Shown: in pieces, positions 1-8,006 of the stretch
Numbering within the stretch: the stretch's first letter is position 1
Layout of the letters: each line of letters starts with the position of its first letter
Origin: an uncultured Dorea sp.
GTDB lineage: Bacteria; Bacillota; Clostridia; Lachnospirales; Lachnospiraceae
DNA length: 45,843 bases
Direction: 5' to 3'
NCBI GenBank assembly: GCA_945870325.1
Contig: CAMBRQ010000021.1
Location: forward strand, 1 to 45,843
Translations under genes and position numbers: made by a program
Notes under the pieces: generated by a model
Told to the model about the DNA's origin: nothing
The model's input: only the letters and a program-made list of their open reading frames with translations
The model's database searches: none

Positions 1-45
<45 letters not shown>

Positions 46-90
46 CTCGCACATACATATGTGCAACAATTGAATACATTTTTTGTATTA

Positions 91-163
<73 letters not shown>

Positions 164-187
164 TTTTATTTACCAATAATTAGATAT

Positions 188-260
188 GGGCGTGTAGCTC
201 AGGTGGTAGAGCACTTGACTTTTAATCAAGTTGTCCGGGGTTCGAATCCCCGCACGCTCA
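188..260 (+). tRNA. tRNA-Lys (UUU)
   Basis: A 73-nt cloverleaf. Acceptor GGGCGTG pairs with CACGCTC (one G-U), the anticodon stem ACTTG/CAAGT encloses CTTTTAA with anticodon TTT, and the T arm is CGGGG TTCGAAT CCCCG. Discriminator A, no encoded CCA. It is the last tRNA of the cluster, directly followed by a terminator. Confidence 0.97.
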
Positions 261-264
261 TTGT

Positions 265-300
265 AACGCTAGGAAATAAGATAATTCCTGGCGTTTTTTT
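265..300 (+). terminator. Rho-independent terminator of the tRNA cluster
   Basis: AACGCTAGGAA pairs with TTCCTGGCGTT across a short AT loop and is followed by a run of T. It sits 4 nt after tRNA-Lys and should end the tRNA transcript. Confidence 0.9.
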
Positions 301-420
301 TGTCCAAATTCAAAGATTTGGGACAAAAGAAATATTTAATAAAAATTTTGATAAAATGGGACAAAAATGCTTTTTGAGTTGTTATATATATGAGTACTCA
401 AAAAAAGGGGGGTTATTGAG

Positions 421-876
421 TTGGATATTACGCAAATTTACAACGACAATAAGAATTCGGTCTATCGACTAGCGTTGACATATCTGCATTCACCAGCTGA
501 AGCGGAAGATGTTTGTCATGATGTATTTATAAAAATGATAGAACATAAGACGTCTATTTTCACGGGAAAGGAGAGGGCATGGCTTTTGACTGTGACGGCC
601 AATGAATGTAAGAATCGCCTGAAATTTTGGAGACGCCATGAAAACGAAGAATTATCTGATGGATTTTCTGTGGAGGGTACACAATCACCGGATATATTAG
701 AAACAGTTATGTCATTGTCGGTAAAAGAACGAACGGTAATCTACCTTTACTATTATGAGGGATATACTACGGAAGAAATTGCTGGGATTTTGAAAATCAC
801 TGCATCTGCGGTAAGATCCCGGATGGAACGAGCCCGAAAACATTTGAAAATCAAGTTGGAAGGAGAATTATCATAA
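421..876 (+). CDS. ECF-type RNA polymerase sigma factor
   Basis: A 151-residue sigma-70 family factor of the extracytoplasmic function class. Region 2 is visible near residues 5-65 (NSVYRLALTYLHSPAEAEDV, then FIKMI and the WLLTVTANECKNRLK segment), and region 4 near residues 95-145 (SLSVKERTVIYLYYYEGYTTEEIAGIL, then the helix-turn-helix SAVRSRMERARKHLK). The start is a TTG with AGGGGGG eight nucleotides upstream; no ATG gives a better start. Its stop overlaps the next ATG by one base, so it is translationally coupled to a membrane protein that is probably its anti-sigma factor. The target regulon cannot be read from the window. Two GGGACAAAA copies lie upstream at about 317-366 and might be part of an autoregulated promoter, which is a guess. 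Confidence 0.93.
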   Translation: MDITQIYNDNKNSVYRLALTYLHSPAEAEDVCHDVFIKMIEHKTSIFTGKERAWLLTVTANECKNRLKFWRRHENEELSDGFSVEGTQSPDILETVMSLSVKERTVIYLYYYEGYTTEEIAGILKITASAVRSRMERARKHLKIKLEGELS

Positions 877-2006
877 TGGATGAATATATGAAAAAGTATC
901 GTGAGCAGTTGGATAAGGTAACATTATCTGATGCTGCTGATCAGGCAATTTTGGATGATCTCCTAAAATCTGATGCCAAGAAAGGAGTGTTATGTATGAA
1001 GCGTATGAAAAGAAATATAAGTGCAGCCATGATTGCTGTAACTATTATAATAGCATCTTCTGTTACAGTATTTGCAGGTGTTGCTATTCACAGAGCAATC
1101 ATTAAGTCGACTAAAGTGGAGTCACGGGTAGAGGGATTCGGAGTGACTGCAAATGTGGGAGAATCTTATTATTATGGTTTACTGGCAGGCGATGCAGGTG
1201 GGATATATGTTCTAACAGATAATGATTATGATGGAGCATTGACAGATCATCATGCGATTGCATGGAAAAGTACAGATCAGGGTAATACCTGGGAAGAGGT
1301 CCTGTCTCAACCAAATGGGATGAATATAGAAGGCTATCTGTTTGCCGGTGATCTCCGGGAGGGAAAAACTGGGATTGAGGCAATTGTGATTATGGAGGAA
1401 GAAAATGACGAAGCAGAGGAGGGTTATGTTAACCGTGTATATCGGATCACAGCAGATTCTTATGTAGAGTATGATATGGATGAAGTATATGCGCAGTTAG
1501 GGGGACAGGAACATTTATGGAGTGTCAAATATGTGAATGATCACATAATTGCTCTGGCAGGGGTAGAAGAATGTCTGCTGTATGATGTCAATACACAGAA
1601 AGTGGTAAGAAATCTTCCGTACGATCTGACCATGGGATGTTTGAAAACCCAGAATCAATTTTTGCTATATGGAAAAGAGATTTATACATGCTTAGATGCT
1701 GAAACACTGGAAGAGCAGGAACCAGAGGAAGGGCTGCAGGAATTTGTGCAAATGATGTATGAGAAGAATAATAATGAAGTTTTACCGCCTATGGCTGTAT
1801 GGAAAGATACAGTAGTCTGTATAACAAAAGCAGGTATTTATGAGCATAAGGCTGGAAAGATCAACCAGATCAGACAGGTTTCCGATACTGTAAATTATGG
1901 TCGTGTTTTCAATGGTTTATTACCATTCTGCAAGACTCGGGATGGCGAGTATTATGTATGCACATTTAGTGGGACAGGAATGTCTTTATGGAAATTAAAA
2001 CAATGA
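876..2006 (+). CDS. Putative membrane anti-sigma factor with an external beta-propeller-like domain
   Basis: A 376-residue protein coupled to the ECF sigma gene by a TAATG-type overlap. The first 45 residues are charged and cytoplasmic-like (the expected sigma-binding side), a single membrane helix runs about 47-68 (SAAMIAVTIIIASSVTVFAG), and some 300 residues would lie outside. The external part contains KSTDQGNTWEEV near residue 130, resembling the Asp-box of BNR/sialidase-like or YCF48-like propeller repeats, and further tryptophan/tyrosine-rich strands. Gene order and topology suggest an anti-sigma factor that senses something outside the cell. No classical zinc anti-sigma motif (HxxxCxxC) is present, so the anti-sigma role is inferred from position. 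Confidence 0.75.
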   Translation: MDEYMKKYREQLDKVTLSDAADQAILDDLLKSDAKKGVLCMKRMKRNISAAMIAVTIIIASSVTVFAGVAIHRAIIKSTKVESRVEGFGVTANVGESYYYGLLAGDAGGIYVLTDNDYDGALTDHHAIAWKSTDQGNTWEEVLSQPNGMNIEGYLFAGDLREGKTGIEAIVIMEEENDEAEEGYVNRVYRITADSYVEYDMDEVYAQLGGQEHLWSVKYVNDHIIALAGVEECLLYDVNTQKVVRNLPYDLTMGCLKTQNQFLLYGKEIYTCLDAETLEEQEPEEGLQEFVQMMYEKNNNEVLPPMAVWKDTVVCITKAGIYEHKAGKINQIRQVSDTVNYGRVFNGLLPFCKTRDGEYYVCTFSGTGMSLWKLKQ

Positions 2007-2078
2007 CTTTTCTTTCGAAGATAGTCTTGACTGCAATCCGGAAAGCATATGAGATAGCAATGAATATTTAAATTCTAA

Positions 2079-2116
2079 AAGAAACTGTGACTATAATACG
2101 GTCACAGTTTCTTTAT
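2079..2116. terminator. Bidirectional terminator
   Basis: GAAACTGTGAC and GTCACAGTTTC form a perfect 11-bp stem around a 9-nt loop. It is flanked by AAAA on the left and TTT on the right, so it can end both the sigma/anti-sigma transcript (+) and the convergent M42 peptidase transcript (-). Confidence 0.85.
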
Positions 2117-2132
2117 ATAAAAAAGAGAAAGG

Positions 2133-3176
2133 TTAACAATCAATTTCCAGGTATGCAGCAGCCAGTTGTAATGTATTCATCATCCCCGTAATATGTGTAC
2201 GTTCCATTCCATGCGAAGCCTGTACGCCAGGTCCGATCAGGACAGCACGCGTATCGTATCCCGCTCTCCACAGTGCGCTCGCATCAGAACTATAGTGAGG
2301 ATAGATATCAGTGACAGCGTCAATTCCATTCTCATTGGCCAGTTTGAGAAGCCGGCTTGTCATCTCATAGTCATAGGGACCAAGTGAGTCTTTAGCACAG
2401 ATAGATACCTGTTCTTCTGTGCAAGTCAGATCAGATCCCACACATCCCATATCTATTACCAGAAGTTCTTTGATTTCGGATGGAAGAGTAGAACCGCCAT
2501 ATCCGATCTCTTCATGTGTTGAGAAGCAGAAATAAGTCTTTTTCTCAGGCTTAATATTGTGTTCCTTCATTATCTTCATCAAAGTGATCAAAAGAGCGGC
2601 ACATACTTTATCGTCGATGAATCTGGATTTGAAGAATCCACTTTCCGTATAAGTTGTCTTTGGATCGTAGCATACGAAATCACCGGGACGGATACCGAGG
2701 TTAAGGACATCTTCTTTGCTATGTACCATTTCGTCAATGCGTACGATTAAGTTTTTCTCATCATGCTCTTTCTTATTGGCATCAGAGAATACATGGATAG
2801 AAGGGGATGTAGATAGGATGGTTCCCGTGTATATTCGCCCATCTCTGGTATGTATCCTGCAGTATTCGCTGTCCAGTGAAGGGAGAACAGGAGCGCCAAC
2901 CTGGGTGATCTTAAGATATCCTTCGCTAGTGATGGAGCGAACCATAAGGCCAAGCGTATCAACGTGTGCTGAAAGAGCCACTGCTTCTTCGTTATTTTTT
3001 CCATCTACAGTTACGATTACATTTCCGATATTATTCTGATAGACCGGATATCCAAGGTCTTCCGCAATTTTGCAAATGTATTCCGTAACTTTGGTGGTGA
3101 AACCGGTTGGACTGTCGATTGAGAGAATAGAAGTCGCAGTCCGGACGAAGTAATCTTCGTATTGTTTAAAATACAT
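2133..3176 (-). CDS. M42 family metallopeptidase (glutamyl aminopeptidase type)
   Basis: A 347-residue cytosolic dinuclear-metal aminopeptidase of the M42 family. The expected ligands are all visible: His71 and Asp73 in SAHVDT, Asp189 in RFIDDK, the catalytic Glu pair 222-223 in STHEEIGYGG, Asp242 in VIDMG, and the distal His in ASHGMERTH near residue 326. Members form large tetrahedral complexes that trim short peptides. The ATG is preceded by AGGAGGT. It is transcribed away from a GntR/LysR regulator pair, which suggests local control, and sits beside an M18 peptidase, a peptide transporter and aminopeptidase P on the other strand. Substrate preference cannot be told from sequence. The domain is full length. 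Confidence 0.93.
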   Translation of the reverse strand: MYFKQYEDYFVRTATSILSIDSPTGFTTKVTEYICKIAEDLGYPVYQNNIGNVIVTVDGKNNEEAVALSAHVDTLGLMVRSITSEGYLKITQVGAPVLPSLDSEYCRIHTRDGRIYTGTILSTSPSIHVFSDANKKEHDEKNLIVRIDEMVHSKEDVLNLGIRPGDFVCYDPKTTYTESGFFKSRFIDDKVCAALLITLMKIMKEHNIKPEKKTYFCFSTHEEIGYGGSTLPSEIKELLVIDMGCVGSDLTCTEEQVSICAKDSLGPYDYEMTSRLLKLANENGIDAVTDIYPHYSSDASALWRAGYDTRAVLIGPGVQASHGMERTHITGMMNTLQLAAAYLEIDC

Positions 3177-3232
3177 AATAAAACCTCCTAAATTATAATT
3201 TTATTGTTGCAATTGGTGAAATGATATGGTAT

Positions 3233-3259
3233 ATTATAGAAAACACTTATTGTTAACAA
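3233..3259 (-). promoter_or_regulatory. Possible promoter of the M42 peptidase
   Basis: On the minus strand TTGTTA (3254-3259) is followed after 15 nt by TATAAT (3233-3238). The spacer is short but the -10 is perfect. The rest of the 300-bp gap up to 3476 is AT-rich and holds no gene; a TATAAT at 3451-3456 may be the -10 of the GntR gene, with no convincing -35. Confidence 0.45.
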
Positions 3260-3476
3260 TCTACAATAAACAGTATGAAAAATCAAGTCTTATATCAAAA
3301 AAATATAATTTGATAGGGGATGAAAATAGAATATATAAGTATATATGTTGTCTATTCTGTAAAGGCAATATGTAAATTGTAATTTTTCATAGAAGTGTTT
3401 CCGAACTTACACCGACTGTGATAGAATAATAGTACTGGCTATGACTAATTTATAATAATAAGGAAAAGGAAACATT

Positions 3477-4148
3477 ATGGGAAAATTATCATATAAAACA
3501 TTACGTGAGAATGTAGTAGAGGAGATTCGGCTTAAGATATTGAATCAGGAACTGACACCGGGGATGCGTATTATTGAACAGGATTTGTCAGATGAACTGG
3601 GAGTCAGCCGTGGGCCGATCAGAGAAGCGTTGAGGCAGCTGGAGCAGGAGGGTATGATTGAATATACCAGGAATGTGGGCTGCTCGGTAAAAGAAGTTAC
3701 ACTGGAAGACATATATGAGATCTATCTTATCCGCTCGAGTTATGAGATTCTTGCAGTGGAGTCCTATGAAGGGCAGTTTACGGATGAAGAGATTGCGAAG
3801 ATGGATGCTGTTCTGGAAGCAATGAAGACATTGGAAGAGGAAGACTATGAGAAGGTGGTTTATTATGACGACATGCTGCACCAGATCATTGTCGAGAAGG
3901 CAGGATTTGGACGATTGACGAAAGTCTGGCAGGATTTGAGTTATGGGAATTATATGAGTTGCTATGCTGGTCTTGGTGATAGGAAGGCAGTTACAGATCG
4001 TCAATATCCGATTCATAAGAAAGTAGTGGATGCTTGTCGTACACGCGATGTGGAGACAATTAAGCAGGCGATTACAGATCATTATATGTTGACCATCAGA
4101 AGACTTTTGAAAGAAGGTCATGCAGATAATGAGTCTTTGGAAATATAA
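3477..4148 (+). CDS. GntR family transcriptional regulator (FCD/FadR subfamily)
   Basis: 223 residues. An N-terminal winged helix (about 5-75) carries the GntR signature, including LGVSRGPIREALRQLEQEG. The C-terminal part (about 85-215) matches the all-helical FCD ligand-binding domain with the typical metal-binding positions DDMLHQIIVE, YPIHKKVVDA and ITDHY. Such proteins bind small carboxylates or amino-acid-like effectors, often with a metal. Its stop lies inside the following LysR gene, so the two regulators are translated together. It is divergent from the M42 peptidase, which is the likely target. Confidence 0.93.
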   Translation: MGKLSYKTLRENVVEEIRLKILNQELTPGMRIIEQDLSDELGVSRGPIREALRQLEQEGMIEYTRNVGCSVKEVTLEDIYEIYLIRSSYEILAVESYEGQFTDEEIAKMDAVLEAMKTLEEEDYEKVVYYDDMLHQIIVEKAGFGRLTKVWQDLSYGNYMSCYAGLGDRKAVTDRQYPIHKKVVDACRTRDVETIKQAITDHYMLTIRRLLKEGHADNESLEI

Positions 4149-4998
4149 GTATTTTGTTGATGTGGTTGACAGCAAGAGTTTTACAAAAGCAGGAATTAAG
4201 AATTACGTAACGCAGACGGCTATCAGCCAGCAGATCTCTTCACTTGAGAAGAGTGTAGGAGGTAAGTTAATTGAACGTGGGAATGGTAAGATCTATCTGA
4301 CCGAATTAGGGCAGGTTGTCTATGACAGAGCGCGTGAAATGCTGGAATTGAATGATCAGATGTTTCAGGAGATTGAAGAACTGAAGGAAAAATATGAGAT
4401 TCGTATTGGAATCGATAGTTCCATTAACAAACTGTTCTGGCTGAAGATGCAGGAACTTATGGATCAGCATTATTCGGAGAATGAGTTACGGTTCAGTAAA
4501 GTGGATTCTTATATAGGCAGTAAGATGCTGAAGGAAAATTCGCTGGATATTTATGTAGGGTATGGAATGGATCATCCGGATAAGAATGAAGAGATAGAAG
4601 AATTAGAAGTCAGCAGGAACAGGATAGGCATATATTATGGTATAAATTCTTCACTTCGAAAGATATCAGATTTCACTGTAAAGGATCTGGAACGTTATAC
4701 CCGTTATGGGACACAGTCATATCTGTGCAGTATGCAGGATGGCGAATCAGAGGAATTTAGACTAATCAGTCATGGTATTGAGCGTATTGATAATGTAGAT
4801 ACGATGAAACTTAAAGTGGAATTCAATGACGGATATGCTTTGGCAGACAGTTACTATTTTTCGTATTGTGATGGAGAAATCCGCACGCTGCCGGAATATG
4901 ATGCCACTTGTGTTATTAAGGCATTCTATAAGAAGAAAAGGAATAAAAGGAAAGTAAAACAGGTGTTGGAAGAACTTCAGCATATTTTAACAGTATAA
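4129..4998 (+). CDS. LysR family transcriptional regulator
   Basis: 289 residues from ATG 4129 (SLWKYKYFVDVVDSKSFTKA), the normal LysR N-terminus. An in-frame ATG at 4120 sits only 2 nt from the AAGAAGG site, whereas 4129 is 11 nt away, so 4129 is preferred. The helix-turn-helix is clear (VTQTAISQQISSLEKSVGGK), while the effector domain (about 90-285) is divergent from textbook LysR substrate-binding domains. The gene overlaps the end of the GntR gene by 20 bp. Two different regulators made from one message next to peptidase and peptide-transport genes suggests joint control of peptide use. It ends at a strong terminator. Confidence 0.9.
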   Translation: MSLWKYKYFVDVVDSKSFTKAGIKNYVTQTAISQQISSLEKSVGGKLIERGNGKIYLTELGQVVYDRAREMLELNDQMFQEIEELKEKYEIRIGIDSSINKLFWLKMQELMDQHYSENELRFSKVDSYIGSKMLKENSLDIYVGYGMDHPDKNEEIEELEVSRNRIGIYYGINSSLRKISDFTVKDLERYTRYGTQSYLCSMQDGESEEFRLISHGIERIDNVDTMKLKVEFNDGYALADSYYFSYCDGEIRTLPEYDATCVIKAFYKKKRNKRKVKQVLEELQHILTV

Positions 4999-5007
4999 GA
5001 ATATCTT

Positions 5008-5036
5008 ATCGGTCACTCTTGTGACCGATTTTTTTG
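5008..5036 (+). terminator. Rho-independent terminator after the regulator pair
   Basis: ATCGGTCAC and GTGACCGAT form a 9-bp stem with a TCTT loop, followed by seven T. Confidence 0.93.
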
Positions 5037-5116
5037 TGTTGAAAAATCAAAGATTAGCATGTCAAGTGTTTTCTTGAAACATAAGTTTTTCTCATATACC
5101 TATTCGTTTTTCTCGT

Positions 5117-5145
5117 TTGTAATTGTGGAGATATAGAGATACAAT
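5117..5145 (+). promoter_or_regulatory. Promoter of the M18/POT/PepP operon
   Basis: TTGTAA (5117-5122), a 17-nt spacer, and TACAAT (5140-5145). The predicted transcript starts about 5152, 33 nt before the M18 start codon. Upstream at 5085-5117 the T-rich word TTTTTCTC occurs twice, about 24 nt apart, and could be an operator. Confidence 0.65.
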
Positions 5146-5184
5146 CCGAGGTAGGAACTGCTTGAGAACAAAGGAGGAGAGAAG

Positions 5185-6585
5185 ATGAAGAGAAAGAATA
5201 TGTGGAAGCAGTACACAGAAACTCAGAGCGAAGAGTTAGAGCAGTTAAGTGAAAGGTATAAAGAATGTCTGAATCTTGCAAAGACAGAGCGTGAATGTGT
5301 AAGCCTTGGAATCGAGATGGCAAAAGCATGGGGCTACAAGAGATTAGAGGATTGCATTGCAGAAGGCACAAGACTGGAAGCAGGGGATAAAGTCTATGCT
5401 GACTGTATGGGGAAAGCGCTTGTGATGTTCCAGATTGGTACACAGCCATTGGACAAGGGAATGAATATCCTTGGAGCGCATGTGGATTCTCCAAGAATGG
5501 ATGTGAAGCAGAATCCATTGTATGAGGAGAGCGAGATGGCATATCTGGATACTCATTACTATGGCGGTATCAAGAAATATCAGTGGGTTACAATTCCGCT
5601 TGCAATTCATGGAACTGTAGTGAAGAAGGACGGAACCGTACAGAATATTGTGATTGGCGAGAAGGAAGAAGATCCGGTATTGGTAATCTCAGATCTTCTG
5701 ATACATATTGCGCAGGAGCAGATGGAGAAGAAAGCCAGCGTAGTCGTTGAAGGCGAAGGTCTGGATCTTCTTGTTGGTACCAAGCCTCTTACTGGTGAGG
5801 AAGAACTTCAGAAAGAAGAGAAAGAACTGGTGAAAGCAGCCGTTCTTCAATTTCTGAAAGAAAATTATGACATGGATGAGGAAGATTTCTTATCTGCGGA
5901 ACTGGAGATTGTACCGGCTGGAAAGGCAAGAGACTGTGGATTAGACAGAAGCATGATCCTTGGTTACGGACAGGATGACAGAGTATGTGCATTTACTTCT
6001 TTATTTGCCATGTTAGAGACAGAAGTTCCGGAGCGTACAAGCTGCTGTATCCTGGTCGACAAAGAAGAGATCGGAAGCGTGGGAGCGACCGGTATGCATT
6101 CCAGATTCTTCGAAGATGCAGTAGCAGAAGTTATGGCACTTACGATGGATGGAGATTCTCTGAAAGTAAGACGTACGCTGCGTAATTCTTATATGCTGTC
6201 TTCTGATGTAAGCGCTGCTTTTGATCCGTTATATGCAGACGCATTCGAGAAGAAAAATACGGCATATTTTGGAAAAGGACTGGTATTTAATAAATTCACC
6301 GGAAGCAGAGGAAAGAATAACAGTAATGATGCGAATGCTGAGTATATTGCGAAGATCCGTCAGGTAATGGATGAGAGTGGAGTCGGATTCCAGACTGCTG
6401 AGATGGGAAGGGTTGACCTTGGCGGCGGCGGAACCATTGCTTACATCATGGCGAATTATGGAATGAATGTGATTGATAGTGGTGTGGCTGTATTGTCTAT
6501 GCATGCGCCGTATGAGGTGACGAGCAAGGCAGATATCTATGAAGCATATAAGGGATACAAGGCATTCTTAAAAGATATGAAATAA
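5185..6585 (+). CDS. apeB: M18 family aminopeptidase (aspartyl aminopeptidase type)
   Basis: 466 residues, the usual length. It is a cytosolic dinuclear zinc exopeptidase that removes N-terminal residues, acidic ones in characterised members. Metal and catalytic motifs are present in order: LGAHVDSPRMD near residue 95, GQDDRVCAF near 263, DKEEIGSVGATG near 293, MLSSDVSAAFDP near 336, and the final histidine in VLSMHAPYEV near 440. AAAGGAGG precedes the ATG by about 8 nt. It is the first gene of an operon with a POT peptide transporter (33 nt gap) and aminopeptidase P, so its substrates are probably imported peptides. Confidence 0.95.
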   Translation: MKRKNMWKQYTETQSEELEQLSERYKECLNLAKTERECVSLGIEMAKAWGYKRLEDCIAEGTRLEAGDKVYADCMGKALVMFQIGTQPLDKGMNILGAHVDSPRMDVKQNPLYEESEMAYLDTHYYGGIKKYQWVTIPLAIHGTVVKKDGTVQNIVIGEKEEDPVLVISDLLIHIAQEQMEKKASVVVEGEGLDLLVGTKPLTGEEELQKEEKELVKAAVLQFLKENYDMDEEDFLSAELEIVPAGKARDCGLDRSMILGYGQDDRVCAFTSLFAMLETEVPERTSCCILVDKEEIGSVGATGMHSRFFEDAVAEVMALTMDGDSLKVRRTLRNSYMLSSDVSAAFDPLYADAFEKKNTAYFGKGLVFNKFTGSRGKNNSNDANAEYIAKIRQVMDESGVGFQTAEMGRVDLGGGGTIAYIMANYGMNVIDSGVAVLSMHAPYEVTSKADIYEAYKGYKAFLKDMK

Positions 6586-6618
6586 AGGAAATGAGATAGA
6601 AGAAGAGAGGAAAAAACG

Positions 6619-7968
6619 ATGGAAACAAAGAAAAAAGGATTTCCAATAGCATTTTGGCTGTGCGCAGGCACAGAGATATTCGAACGTCTGTCATACTATT
6701 TGGGACGTTCATTGATTTTGATATTTGTAACTGCAACAGTTGCAACAGGAGGACTTGGACTCTCAGATACGGTGGCGGCGAACATGCAGTCCAATCTGAC
6801 AGCATTCTCTTATTTATTGCCACTTTTTGGTGCAGTAATTGTTGACAGATATGTTGGAGCAAAATACACAACTCCGCTTGGTATGGTAATTGCAGGTGTT
6901 GGATATTTTATGGGTGGAATTGCAACCAGCGCTACGGGTGTTTATCTTATGATTTTCTTCGTCAGCCTTGGACTTGCGCTATTCAAGAATGGAGCGATTA
7001 TCGGACGTGTTATTACGGATAAGGCTCAGATGGACCCGGCATTCTCTATGCGTTATACCCTGGTTAATGTGGGTGCGTTCATCGGAACATTCTTAGTAGG
7101 TATTCTGTATAAGGATGTATTTGCCAAAGGTGAAGTACTTGGATTCGCACCATGCTTTAAGTTGGCTGGTCTGGTGATGGTGCTTGGCGCTCTCTGGTAT
7201 GTCTTCGTGTGCTGGCCGCGTCTTGGTGAGGTTGGAAAACTTCCATTTAAGAAGACTCTGACGAAGGAAGAACTTGAGGCGGAAGCGAAGAAGAAAGAAG
7301 AAAAAGGCAAGAAACAGCCTATGACAACTATTGAGAAGAAACGTATCGGAGCGATTCTGATTGCATCTCTGTTCTCAATCGTATTCTGGATCTTCTGGTA
7401 TCTGGGATATATGCCGGTATACTTCTATTGGGCAGAGAATATGAACTGGGTAGTTGCAGGTTATGAAGTACCATCTACATGGTTTGATGCTGCGAACTCC
7501 TTCTTCTGTGTTGTATTGGGACCGATTACCGCTGCATTGTGGAAGAAACTGGCGGCAAGACCGCAGGGAGACATGAGCCTGTTCCGCAAGACAGGTCTTG
7601 GCATCGCAATCATTGGTGTTGGATATCTCTTCTACGCTGTAATCGATATTGTGCGTGGCGGCGAGAAGGCAAGCGTGTTGTGGCTGATCATATTTGCATT
7701 CCTTCTGACACTTGGCGAGATGTTCTTCTCTCCACTTGGTCACTCCTTCATCAGTAAGTATTCACCAAGCCGTTATCTGGCATTGATGATGTCTATGTGG
7801 GGATTTGCGACATTCATCGCTGCAAAGAGTTATGGTCCTGTATATGGAATCTTATTCGGCGGAAATATCGAATTCAAAGTTGCTTGTATCGGAGTAGCAA
7901 TTGTGTCCTTCGTGGCAGCAGTAATCATGATTGCTTTGGATAAGAGATTAGCGGCATTGGTAGATTAA
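6619..7968 (+). CDS. POT/PTR family proton-coupled di/tripeptide transporter
   Basis: 449 residues with about 12 to 14 hydrophobic helices. The N-terminal ExxER motif of proton-coupled oligopeptide transporters is present in TEIFERLSYYLGRS (residues 15-28), followed by the family pattern in helix 2 (NLTAFSYLLPLFGAVIVDR). A charged cytoplasmic loop near 213-240 (EELEAEAKKKEEKGKK) separates the two halves. It imports di- and tripeptides with protons. It lies between M18 and M24 peptidase genes on the same strand, so transport and hydrolysis appear co-expressed. Confidence 0.93.
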   Translation: METKKKGFPIAFWLCAGTEIFERLSYYLGRSLILIFVTATVATGGLGLSDTVAANMQSNLTAFSYLLPLFGAVIVDRYVGAKYTTPLGMVIAGVGYFMGGIATSATGVYLMIFFVSLGLALFKNGAIIGRVITDKAQMDPAFSMRYTLVNVGAFIGTFLVGILYKDVFAKGEVLGFAPCFKLAGLVMVLGALWYVFVCWPRLGEVGKLPFKKTLTKEELEAEAKKKEEKGKKQPMTTIEKKRIGAILIASLFSIVFWIFWYLGYMPVYFYWAENMNWVVAGYEVPSTWFDAANSFFCVVLGPITAALWKKLAARPQGDMSLFRKTGLGIAIIGVGYLFYAVIDIVRGGEKASVLWLIIFAFLLTLGEMFFSPLGHSFISKYSPSRYLALMMSMWGFATFIAAKSYGPVYGILFGGNIEFKVACIGVAIVSFVAAVIMIALDKRLAALVD

Positions 7969-8006
7969 GAAGAGAATAATAAGTATCTGACTTTGGGAGG
8001 CTATAT